This document shows, piece after piece, positions 41,882-49,424 of a stretch of DNA of 64,000 nucleotides. Both the position numbers and the translations under genes were made by a program. Under the pieces are notes generated by a model. The model ran no database searches and was not told the DNA's origin. It was given only the letters and a program-made list of their open reading frames with translations. The DNA is from VRUE01 sp044867645 (GTDB lineage: Bacteria; Actinomycetota; Thermoleophilia; Solirubrobacterales; 70-9): contig JBIOVI010000037.1 of NCBI GenBank assembly GCA_044867645.1, forward strand, positions 62,001 through 126,000, given 5' to 3'. Position 1 is the first letter of the stretch. Every line of letters begins with the position of its first letter.

Positions 41882-41897
41882 GGTGACCACGGTCACA
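41882..41897 (-). promoter_or_regulatory. CRP-type operator upstream of the Rpf-like gene
   Basis: On the minus strand the site reads TGTGA-N6-TCACC, nine of ten positions of the CRP consensus TGTGA-N6-TCACA, and contains the perfect inverted repeat GTGACC/GGTCAC. It is 35-50 bases before the rpf start. It could also serve the plus-strand purU gene. Confidence 0.5.
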
Positions 41898-41992
41898 GAT
41901 CTGGGGTGCTACGTGCGGATCTGCACTAATCCAGGCGTGAATCGCGAATCCCAAGCTGGGTCGCTGAACGCGATCCTGCGCGTAAACACGCG

Positions 41993-42859
41993 ATCATCCC
42001 GCGCATCGCCGGCCAGCCCCCCACCTCCCGCCTCCTTCTCGCCTGCCCCGATCAGCCGGGGCTGATCGCCGCGGTCAGCAACTTCCTGGCCGAGGCCGGG
42101 CGCAACATCGTCGACGCCGACCAGCATTCCAGCCGCGAGGGGCGATTCTTCATGCGGATGGCGTTCGACCCCGCCCCGGAGGAAGAGCGGGCGCCGCTTT
42201 ACCGCCGCTTCGAGGAGGAGATCGCCGGGCCGCTGCAGATGGAGCACCGCTTCGCCGAGTCGAGCGAGCGCAAGCGGATCGCGATCATGGTCTCGCGCGA
42301 AGACCACTGCCTCTCCGACCTGCTCTGGCGCTGGCGCAGCGGCGAGCTGGGCGCCGAGCTGGTCGCGGTCGTCTCCAATCACCCCGACCACGCCGAGCAA
42401 GTCGCCTCGCTCGGCCTCCCCTTCCATCACATTCCGGTCGAGAAGGGGGGCAAGGAGGCAGCCGAGGAGAAGGTGCTTGAGCTGCTCGGCGGCCAGATCG
42501 ACCTGCTCGTCCTCGCCCGCTACATGCAGATCCTCTCAGCGGACTTCCTGCGCCGGGTCGAGGCGGAGGCGATCAACATCCACCACAGCTTCCTGCCGGC
42601 ATTCGTCGGCGCCGACCCCTACGCCCGCGCCCACGAGCGCGGCGTCAAGCTGATCGGCGCCACCGCCCATTACGTGACCGAGGAGCTCGACGCGGGCCCG
42701 ATCATCGACCAGGACGTGACCCGGGTCAGCCACCGCGACGAGATCGACGACCTGGTCCGGATCGGGCGCGACATCGAGCGCCTCGTCCTCTCCCGCGCCG
42801 TCAAGGCCCACCTCGACGATCGGGTCCTGCTCGACGGCGCGAGAACCATCGTCTTTTAG
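41993..42859 (+). CDS. purU: Formyltetrahydrofolate deformylase (start uncertain)
   Basis: About 288 residues if read from around 41993, the usual PurU length. It hydrolyses 10-formyl-THF to formate and THF. N-terminal ACT domain (LLLACPDQPGLIAAVSNFL, FFMRMAF), then the formyltransferase fold with RIAIMVSREDHCLSDLL, VVSNHPDH, NIHHSFLPAF with the catalytic His, and IGATAHYV. In this frame there is no ATG, GTG or TTG between the stop at 41927-41929 and the ACT domain; only ATC (41993, 41996, 42005) or CTG 42062 could serve. Either a rare start is used or a frameshift has separated the start. Confidence 0.85.
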   Translation: MIPRIAGQPPTSRLLLACPDQPGLIAAVSNFLAEAGRNIVDADQHSSREGRFFMRMAFDPAPEEERAPLYRRFEEEIAGPLQMEHRFAESSERKRIAIMVSREDHCLSDLLWRWRSGELGAELVAVVSNHPDHAEQVASLGLPFHHIPVEKGGKEAAEEKVLELLGGQIDLLVLARYMQILSADFLRRVEAEAINIHHSFLPAFVGADPYARAHERGVKLIGATAHYVTEELDAGPIIDQDVTRVSHRDEIDDLVRIGRDIERLVLSRAVKAHLDDRVLLDGARTIVF

Positions 42860-42914
42860 CCTCGCGATACAGATCCTGGCTGCCCAGCCAGTTTATGTCG
42901 TAAAGTCCGGTGGG

Positions 42915-44270
42915 ATGGAGCAGGCGACGCTCTCACCCCCCGCCGCTGCCACTCCGGCCTCGGCCTCGTTCCCGCCGGGCTCCAGGCTGCCGGCGGTTGC
43001 GCAGGCGGTCCGCTACGCGAGCGACCCGCTCGGCTTCCTGGCTCGGCTGCAGCGCAGCTACGGCGACATCTTCACGGTCTCCTTCCCCTACTTCGGCAAG
43101 GTCGTCTACGTCGCCGATCCTGCTCTGGTCAAAGCGGTCTTCACCGGCTCCCCCGAGCAGTTCCACGCCGGCGAGGCCAACGCGACCGTGCTCGAGCCGG
43201 CGCTGGGACCGAACTCGGTGCTGACCCTCGACGACGCCCCGCACATGCGCCAGCGCAAGCTGCTGCTGCCGCCCTTCCACGGCGAGCGGATCCAGCGCTA
43301 CGGCGAGCTGATCCGCGAGGCCACCCTGCGGGAGATGGAGAGCTGGCCGGTCGGCGAGACCTTTGCCCTGCGTCCCCACACCCAGCGGATCACCCTGGCG
43401 GTGATCATGCGAGCCGTCTTCGGCGTCCACGACGAGGCTCGCCTGATCCGCTTCGAGGGCCTGATCGACACCTTCGCCGGCCGGGTCAACGCGATCACCG
43501 CCCTGCCGATGCTGCGCCGCAACCTCGGCCGCTGGAGTCCCTGGACGCGCTTTCTGCGCGCCCGCGAGGCGCTCGACGAGTTCATCTACGAGGAGATCGC
43601 GCTGCGGCGAGCCGAGGTCGAGTCCGGCGAGGAGGGACACGACGACGTGCTCTCGCTGCTGCTCGGCGCCCGTCACGACGACGGCTCCCCGATGAGCGAC
43701 GAAGAGCTGCGCGACGAGCTCGTCACCGTGCTCGGCGCCGGCCACGAGACCACTGCGACCGCGCTGGCCTGGGCGATGGAGCGGCTGCTGCGCACGCCAC
43801 GGGTGCTGCGCCGGCTGCGCGAGTCGCTAGCCGCGGGCGAGGACGAGTACCTCGACGCGACGATCAAGGAGACGCTGCGGGCGCGGCCGGTGATCGTCGA
43901 CGTGGCGCGCAAGCTGACCGCGCCGGCGAACATCGGCGGCTACGAGCTGGCGGCCGGGACCTTCGTCCTGCCGGCGATCGCCGCCCTGCACTACCGCGAG
44001 GACCTCTTCCCCGATCCGCAGGAGTTCCGCCCCGAGCGGTTCGTCGGCACCAAAACCGATACCTACGTCTGGATCCCCTTCGGCGGCGGGGTGCGCCGCT
44101 GCATCGGCGCCGCCTTCGCCGAATACGAGATGCGGATCATCCTGCGCATCTTCCTCGAACGCGCCGAGCTCAGCGCCCCCGACCCCAAGCCGGAGCGGGT
44201 CAAGGTGCGCAACATCACCCTTGCTCCCGGCAAGGGCACGCGGGTCAGCCTGGATCGCCCGCTGCGCTAG
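42915..44270 (+). CDS. Cytochrome P450
   Basis: 451 residues. A soluble bacterial-type P450 with the I-helix oxygen motif GAGHETTATAL, the K-helix KETLRARP (ExxR), the PERF-type RPERFVG and the heme loop FGGGVRRCIG with the proximal Cys. It would hydroxylate an unknown hydrophobic substrate using external redox partners, none of which is nearby. Its last 26 bases overlap the convergent ABC-F gene. Confidence 0.95.
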   Translation: MEQATLSPPAAATPASASFPPGSRLPAVAQAVRYASDPLGFLARLQRSYGDIFTVSFPYFGKVVYVADPALVKAVFTGSPEQFHAGEANATVLEPALGPNSVLTLDDAPHMRQRKLLLPPFHGERIQRYGELIREATLREMESWPVGETFALRPHTQRITLAVIMRAVFGVHDEARLIRFEGLIDTFAGRVNAITALPMLRRNLGRWSPWTRFLRAREALDEFIYEEIALRRAEVESGEEGHDDVLSLLLGARHDDGSPMSDEELRDELVTVLGAGHETTATALAWAMERLLRTPRVLRRLRESLAAGEDEYLDATIKETLRARPVIVDVARKLTAPANIGGYELAAGTFVLPAIAALHYREDLFPDPQEFRPERFVGTKTDTYVWIPFGGGVRRCIGAAFAEYEMRIILRIFLERAELSAPDPKPERVKVRNITLAPGKGTRVSLDRPLR

Positions 44271-46161
44271 AGCTCTCGACCTCGCCCTCGGCCTCTTCCC
44301 ACTGCTCGTACAGCTCCGCGACTGCCCGTTTGGCGGTGGCGTGCCGCTCTTCGGCCCGCTCGACCCGCCCCGGGCTCGACCAGGCATCGGGATCGGACAG
44401 CTCCTCCTCCACCAGCCGCAGCTCGGCCTCGGCCTCCTCGATCCGCTGGGCCAGGCGGCCCGCCTTCCGCGCTGCCTTCTTCGAGGCGCGGCCTGCGTTG
44501 CGCTTCGAGGTGCCGCGAGCCGGCTTGGCGGCCTGGGTCGCGGCAACCGCAACAGCCTCCCTTTCGTCGCGCTCCCTCTGGTAGACGGCCCACCCCGTCG
44601 GGTGGCTGCGCAGCTCCCCGTCCTCGCAGACCAGCGTGCGGGTGCCGACGGCCTCCAGCAGAGCCCGGTCATGGGAGACGAGGATCACCGCCCCCTCGAA
44701 GGCCGAGAGCGCGTCCTCGAGCGCCTCGCGGCTCTCGATGTCGAGGTGGTTGGTCGGCTCGTCGAGGAGCAGGACGTTGGCCCCCGAGGCGACCAGGATC
44801 GCCAACGAGAGCCGCCGCTGCTCGCCGCCGGAGATATCGCTCAGCTGCTTCTCGGCGTCGGCACCAGAGAAGAGGAAGAGGCCGAGCAGGTCGCGCGCCT
44901 TCTGCCCGCTGAGGCCGGTCTCCCGCTGCGCCGCGTCGAGGACGGTTCCCTCCCCCGCCGCGGTGTCGGCGTGCTGGGAGAGGTAGCCAACTTTGACGTT
45001 GTGGCCGAGGCGGACGGAACCGGCCGCCGGCTCGCGCCGGCTCGCCAGGGTCTCGATCAATGTCGTCTTGCCGGCGCCGTTTGGCCCGACCAGGACGACG
45101 TGCTCGCCGCGCTCTACTTCGACCCTGGCGTCGGCGAGCAGGGTGCGGCCGGGCACCTCGATCCTCGCCCCGACCAGTTTGAGCACGACCCGCCCGGGCC
45201 GCTCCGGCTGCACGAAGGAGAAGCGCAGGTTGCGACGGTCGCGCTGCTCCGCCTCTACCCCGTCGCGCTTGATCCTGTCGATCTGCTTCAGCCGCGATTG
45301 CGCCTGGCGGGCCTTGGTCGCCTTGTAGCGGAAGCGCTCGACGAAGCGCTCCATCCGCTCGATCTCGGCTTGCTGGCGCTCGATCGCCTTGCCGCGGGCG
45401 ATCTCGCGCGCCGCTTGCTCCTTTCGCCAAGCGTGCCACGGCCCGGCGAAGAAGCGCGCCCGCTTCGCCTCGAGCTCCAACACGGAGGTGCCGACCGCCT
45501 CCAGGAACCAGCGATCGTGGGCGACCAGGACGACCGCAGAATCGAGTTCCTGCAGGTACCCCTCCAACCACTCGAGCGAGGGGATGTCGAGGTGGTTGGT
45601 CGGCTCGTCGAGGAGCAGCAGGTCTGGCCGGGCCGCCAGCGCCCGGGCCAGCGAGGCCCGGGTCAGCTCGCCGCCGGAGAAGGTCGAGAGCGAGCGCTCG
45701 CTCTCCTCGCCGCCGAAGCCGAGGCCGCGCAGGACGGTGAGCACGCCGTCGCGCCAGCGATAACCGCCACCGTGCTCGAGCCGCTGCTGGGCGGCGGCGT
45801 AGGCAGCGAGGGTCTCCTCGCCGGTCTCCTCGCTCGACATCGCGGCCTCCAGCCGCTCCAGCTCGGCCTCCGTCTCCAGCATGTCGGCGCGGCCGGAGAA
45901 GACGTACTCGCCGAGGGAGACCTCGGCATTCCGCGGCGGTCGCTGGTCGTGCAGTGCGACGCGCGCGCCCTTTTGCAGGACGAGGCTGCCCGAGTCGGGC
46001 GTCAGCTCGCCGGCCAGCATCCGCAACAGGGTCGACTTGCCGGCGCCGTTGCGGCCGGAGAGCGTCATCCTCTCCCCCAGCTCGAGCTTGAAGGAGACGT
46101 CGGCGAACAGCAGCTGGCCGCCCATATGGACGTCGAGGGTGGTTGCGGTCGCGATTGCCAT
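44245..46161 (-). CDS. ABC-F family ATPase
   Basis: 638 residues with two complete ABC modules and no membrane part. Module 1: GRNGAGKST, FSGGELTRASLARAL, LLLLDEPTNHLD. A linker of about 60 charged residues with FRYKATKARQAQSR (the P-site tRNA interaction motif) follows. Module 2: GPNGAGKTTLI, ISGGEQRRLSLA, LLLDEPTNHLDI. A basic/acidic coiled-coil tail closes the chain. ABC-F proteins act on the ribosome in translation or in antibiotic protection. Overlaps the P450 gene end by 26 bases. Confidence 0.95.
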   Translation of the reverse strand: MAIATATTLDVHMGGQLLFADVSFKLELGERMTLSGRNGAGKSTLLRMLAGELTPDSGSLVLQKGARVALHDQRPPRNAEVSLGEYVFSGRADMLETEAELERLEAAMSSEETGEETLAAYAAAQQRLEHGGGYRWRDGVLTVLRGLGFGGEESERSLSTFSGGELTRASLARALAARPDLLLLDEPTNHLDIPSLEWLEGYLQELDSAVVLVAHDRWFLEAVGTSVLELEAKRARFFAGPWHAWRKEQAAREIARGKAIERQQAEIERMERFVERFRYKATKARQAQSRLKQIDRIKRDGVEAEQRDRRNLRFSFVQPERPGRVVLKLVGARIEVPGRTLLADARVEVERGEHVVLVGPNGAGKTTLIETLASRREPAAGSVRLGHNVKVGYLSQHADTAAGEGTVLDAAQRETGLSGQKARDLLGLFLFSGADAEKQLSDISGGEQRRLSLAILVASGANVLLLDEPTNHLDIESREALEDALSAFEGAVILVSHDRALLEAVGTRTLVCEDGELRSHPTGWAVYQRERDEREAVAVAATQAAKPARGTSKRNAGRASKKAARKAGRLAQRIEEAEAELRLVEEELSDPDAWSSPGRVERAEERHATAKRAVAELYEQWEEAEGEVESSSAAGDPG

Positions 46162-46212
46162 GGGATTCGGGGAGCGCCGGTACGGGACTCGCCGCTCGAG
46201 GGCGCTTCGCCG

Positions 46213-46896
46213 TTAGACGAGCAGCGTGATGATCCCGCGCGCAATCAACAGGATGCCGACGATCGTCGCTCCGCGCACCGCCCAGCCTCGGCCACGCTCG
46301 CGCAGCGCCCCCTTGAAACGCTCGACCGCCTTCGGCGTCCACTCCGGGGCGATCGTGTAGGCGAGCAGCGGAATCTCGAGCAGCATCAGCATGATCAGGT
46401 TGAAGGCGAGGATGACGGCGACGGTGACCGGGTCGGCAAGGTTCTCGTCGGCGATGCGGTACAGGGCGGTGATGTAGGTGGCGCCGGGGAGGGTGAGGAG
46501 CGCCCCGACGACGAAGGTGGTCCGCGCCGAGCCGCGGCCGAGCGCCTGCTGCCAGCGCGGCGGGTCCTGCGGGCCCTTCGCCGCCTTGCGCTCGCGTCGC
46601 CGCTCGACCAGCCGCTGGTCGCGCCCGGTGCCGAGCACGATCGCGATCGCCAGCGCCAAGCAGCCCAGGACGATGTCGGCGCCCGGCCCGAGCGTCGTCT
46701 GCGTCGTGTGCGCCAGGCCCGAGTGGCGCAGCGTGAAGACGATCACGAGGCCGAGCGTGATGCTGGTCATCGCCGCGCCGAGCAGGTAGCCGAGCAGCAA
46801 CCGCTTCGGGTGCGGCAGCAGCAGCATCACGGTCGTCGCCGCCAGCAGGGTCGGGTAGAGCGCAGCGAGGAATGCGAGGAAGAAGACGTCGCCCAC
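46213..46896 (-). CDS. GAP/Sap-family membrane protein
   Basis: 227 residues from a GTG start with six membrane helices in two groups of three, separated by a charged loop with ERRRERKAAKGPQDPPRW. The pattern (N-terminal LAALYPTLLAATTVMLLLPHPKR, later VVGALLTLPGATYITALYRI) fits the GAP family that includes the mycobacterial Sap protein of sulfolipid export. The transported substrate is unknown. It follows the ABC-F gene start by 51 bases on the same strand. Confidence 0.75.
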   Translation of the reverse strand: MGDVFFLAFLAALYPTLLAATTVMLLLPHPKRLLLGYLLGAAMTSITLGLVIVFTLRHSGLAHTTQTTLGPGADIVLGCLALAIAIVLGTGRDQRLVERRRERKAAKGPQDPPRWQQALGRGSARTTFVVGALLTLPGATYITALYRIADENLADPVTVAVILAFNLIMLMLLEIPLLAYTIAPEWTPKAVERFKGALRERGRGWAVRGATIVGILLIARGIITLLV

Positions 46897-46923
46897 CGCC
46901 GGACCCTATAAGGACGTGTCGGA

Positions 46924-47022
46924 GGGGAGTCGAGCGTCCCCCTCCTGAACCCGCGTCGAATCGCTCGCTAGGGCTCAAACCTCGCCGGCTCACAAGTTCC
47001 GGTGGGGGACGCTCGACTCCCC
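46924..47022. repeat. 19-bp perfect inverted repeat in a divergent intergenic region
   Basis: Arms 46924-46942 and 47004-47022 are exact reverse complements (GGGGAGTCGAGCG core), separated by 61 bases. The element lies between the start of the GAP-family gene and the OsmC gene, which read away from each other. It could fold into a long stem, act as an operator pair, or be a small mobile repeat. Confidence 0.75.
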
Positions 47023-47045
47023 GCGGGGCATAGTCTGGGTCGACG

Positions 47046-47552
47046 ATGGACCGAGACGAGCTTCGAGAGGTGCAGGGGCCGCTGAAGGAGCGTTACGAGC
47101 GGGAACCGGACGCTGCTTCGATCACGCTTTCCACGACGGGCAGTCTCGGCGAGGGAATCTCCTGCTCGGTCGAGACGGGACGAGCCATTGCCGAGGCCGG
47201 CCTTCACCCGGCCTCCGGCGGTGACGGCTCCCTGCTCTGCTCGGGCGACATGCTGCTCGAGGCCCTGGTCGCCTGCGCGGGCGTGACGCTGCGGGCCGTT
47301 GCCACGTCGCTGGGAATCGCGGTCGAGTCGGGCGCGGTGCGCGCCGAGGGAGACCTGGACTTCCGCGGCACGCTGGCAGTCGACCGCGACGCTCCCGTCG
47401 GCTTCCGCGCGATCCGCCTCGCCTTCGAGCTCGACACCGAGGCAAGCGCGGCAGAGCTGGACACCCTGCTGAAGCTCACCGAGCGCTACTGCGTCGTCTT
47501 CCAGTCGCTCGCCACCCCGCCCCAGCTCTCGGTTGCGGTCGAGGCCGCGTAG
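47046..47552 (+). CDS. OsmC/Ohr-family protein
   Basis: 168 residues. The OsmC layout is clear: N-terminal strands, then LLEALVACAGVTLRAVATSLGI with the first redox Cys on the central helix, and KLTERYCVVFQSLA with the second. These dimers reduce organic hydroperoxides with thiols. Both cysteines are present, so peroxidase activity is likely. It is 8 bases upstream of the metallo-beta-lactamase-fold gene, probably one operon. Confidence 0.88.
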   Translation: MDRDELREVQGPLKERYEREPDAASITLSTTGSLGEGISCSVETGRAIAEAGLHPASGGDGSLLCSGDMLLEALVACAGVTLRAVATSLGIAVESGAVRAEGDLDFRGTLAVDRDAPVGFRAIRLAFELDTEASAAELDTLLKLTERYCVVFQSLATPPQLSVAVEAA

Positions 47553-47560
47553 GCGGCACC

Positions 47561-48487
47561 GTGTTGCAACCGCTGCGGCACGTCGGCGAGCTTGCCAAGG
47601 CGCGGGCGAGGAGGCGCTCGTCCGAACGCGACGACAACCAGGCGCTGGCGGAGCTCGAGCGCAAGCCGCTGGAGCTGCCGGAGGGCCTGGAAGTCGAGTG
47701 GCTGGGAGTCTCCGGCTACAGGCTGACCCACGAAGGCCACACGCTCTTCGTCGACCCCTACCTCTCGCGAGTCCCGTTTCGCGATCTTGTCCTTCGCCGG
47801 CCGACCCTGCCCGACCCGGCGATGCTCGACCGCTTCGCCGGCGCACCGGGCGAGGTCGTCGGCGTGCTGGTCGGCCACACCCACTTCGACCATGCGGTCG
47901 ACGCGCCGGCGATAGCCGGTCGCTTCGGCTGCAGCGCGTACGGGTCGAGCTCGCTGGTCCACCTGATGGCCCTCCACGGCCTGGCCGAGCGGGCGGTCGA
48001 GGTCGAGCCCTATCGCGCCTACGAGCTGGGCCCGTTCGCGGTCCGCTTCACGCCCAGCGTTCACTCCAAGCTGCTGCTCGGCCTCGCGGTCCCCTACGAC
48101 GGCGAACTCACCTGCGAGCACCTCGACGGCCTCTCGCCCGGCGCTTACCGCTGCGGTCAGGTTTGGGGCATCTCAATCGAGGTCGCGGGAGTGCGCTTCT
48201 ATCACCAAGGAAGTGCCAACCTGATCGACGAGGCAGTCCGCGAGCGCGGCGTCGACGTCTTCCTGGCCGGAATCGCCGGTCGCAGCTTCACCCGCGAGTA
48301 CTGGCGGCGGATCCTCCCCCGCCTCGAACCCCGCGTCGTCGTGCCGACCCACTACGACAACTTCTTCCGCCCGCTTGGCCGGCCGCTGGAGTTCGTCTCC
48401 AACGTCCAGCTCTCCGAGCTGCCGGATGAGATCGGCTCGGTCAGCCGGGACATCGAGTTGGCCGCCCTGCCCCGTACCGACGTCTAG
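47561..48487 (+). CDS. Metallo-beta-lactamase-fold hydrolase
   Basis: 308 residues from a GTG start. MBL fold with VLVGHTHFDHAVDAP (HxHxDH metal motif), FTPSVHSKL supplying the next His, and VVVPTHYDNFF near the end. It resembles UlaG/RomA-like phosphodiesterases or lactonases of lipids and nucleotides; substrate unknown. No signal peptide. It ends in a 4-base overlap (CTAG) with the convergent DUF1697 gene. Confidence 0.87.
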   Translation: MLQPLRHVGELAKARARRRSSERDDNQALAELERKPLELPEGLEVEWLGVSGYRLTHEGHTLFVDPYLSRVPFRDLVLRRPTLPDPAMLDRFAGAPGEVVGVLVGHTHFDHAVDAPAIAGRFGCSAYGSSSLVHLMALHGLAERAVEVEPYRAYELGPFAVRFTPSVHSKLLLGLAVPYDGELTCEHLDGLSPGAYRCGQVWGISIEVAGVRFYHQGSANLIDEAVRERGVDVFLAGIAGRSFTREYWRRILPRLEPRVVVPTHYDNFFRPLGRPLEFVSNVQLSELPDEIGSVSRDIELAALPRTDV

Positions 48488-49026
48488 TCGGCGCAATGCT
48501 TGGTGGCGATCTGGTCGATCGTGCCCTTGGTTCGCATCGTCCACGGGCCGATGGCGGACTCGGCCAGCTTCAGGTCCAGCTCGGATTCGGAGATGCCACC
48601 GCTCGGCAGCCAGTAGAGCTCGCGGCCGTCGAGCGCGAGGCGGTCCTCCTCCGTCGCGAGCGCCAGAGCTTCCTTTTCCACCGTTGCGGATGGTTTATCC
48701 GGAAGCAGGGCGACCTGGAGCTTGCCCTTCGATGCGGTGACGATCTTCGCGTCAAAAGGGGTGTGCGCAGCGATCGCCTTCACCTCCTTGGCGGATCGCA
48801 TGAAGATGGAGACTTCGTAGCCGAGCAGCTCGGCAAGGCCGGCTTCGAGGCGGGAGGTCAGGTCCGCCGTTGACTCGTCCGCCCTCGCGAAGACGACGTT
48901 GCCGCTGGCGCGAAAGGTGGCGACGTCCTCGCACTCGAGCGTCTCGAAGTGGGTGCGAAGCTCGTTGTTCTTGATCCGTCGGTTGCCGAGGTTCATCCCC
49001 CTCAGGAAGGCGACGTAGCGATCCAT
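48484..49026 (-). CDS. DUF1697 family protein
   Basis: 180 residues, the normal family length. MDRYVAFLRGMNLGNRRIKNNELR is the conserved N-terminus (YVAFLRGINVGG-like), followed by FRASGNVVFA and a C-terminal part with GPWTMRTKGTIDQIATK (normally TxRNWxTxxKL). Function unknown. The ATG lies 6 bases from the 3' end of tmRNA; the open frame continues upstream antisense-free through ssrA, which is not coding. Confidence 0.88.
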   Translation of the reverse strand: MDRYVAFLRGMNLGNRRIKNNELRTHFETLECEDVATFRASGNVVFARADESTADLTSRLEAGLAELLGYEVSIFMRSAKEVKAIAAHTPFDAKIVTASKGKLQVALLPDKPSATVEKEALALATEEDRLALDGRELYWLPSGGISESELDLKLAESAIGPWTMRTKGTIDQIATKHCAD

Positions 49027-49032
49027 GTTCAA

Positions 49033-49391
49033 TGGAGGCGGCCGGAATCGAACCGGCGTCCGTGGCCGTAGCGCGAAGGCATCTACAGGTATAGCCGGCG
49101 CTTGAATCTCGTCTCCCGGGGTCCGCGCCGGCGGGCACTGCGAGAGACAAAGCCCTCTGAAATGTCCCCTGGCGGACGGGGCGATCCGCCCGGGTAAGCC
49201 CGCAATTTGAAGCCGGTGCCCCCCTCCGCGGGCGGGAGAGGGCCGACTCTCACTCACTTAGATCTAACTAAGCAGCGAGGGCGAACTCATGGTCCGCACG
49301 TATTGGTTGGTGCCGGTGTTTAACGAGGCCTCCGGCCACCTCGACCTGCAACCTTTCGCACGGATCGACCACGTCGAAGCCTGTCGCCCCC
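49033..49391 (-). ncRNA. ssrA: tmRNA (ssrA)
   Basis: About 359 bases. The 5' end GGGGGCG pairs with CGCCUCC before the 3' discriminator A, giving a 7-bp acceptor stem with the G3-U pair recognised by alanyl-tRNA synthetase. The T-arm GGTTCGATTCC is intact, and CCA is not encoded. The tag reading frame resumes at GCG (49295-49297) and reads ADHEFALAA then TAG, ending in the ALAA degron for ClpXP. With SmpB it rescues stalled ribosomes; smpB is 3 kb upstream on the same strand. Confidence 0.95.
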
Positions 49392-49407
49392 GTGCTATGT
49401 GCTCCCG

Positions 49408-49413
49408 ATTGTA
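49408..49413 (-). promoter_or_regulatory. Probable -10 box for tmRNA
   Basis: TACAAT on the minus strand, 17 bases before the mature 5' end of tmRNA, close to the TATAAT consensus. No good -35 is present. The primary transcript would need 5' trimming by RNase P, as is normal for tmRNA. Confidence 0.45.
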
Positions 49414-49424
49414 CGGTGTGCACG

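Noticed and set aside
41898..41990. Possible cyclic di-AMP riboswitch ahead of the Rpf-like gene
   Set aside because: Such riboswitches precede many rpf genes, but the conserved core blocks are not recognisable here.
44221..46911. Plus-strand open frame of almost 900 codons continuing past the P450 gene
   Set aside because: Antisense to the ABC-F gene and GAP-family gene; no recognisable domains.
49027..49257. Upstream extension of the DUF1697 frame
   Set aside because: It runs through the tmRNA gene; the family N-terminus is the ATG at 49026.
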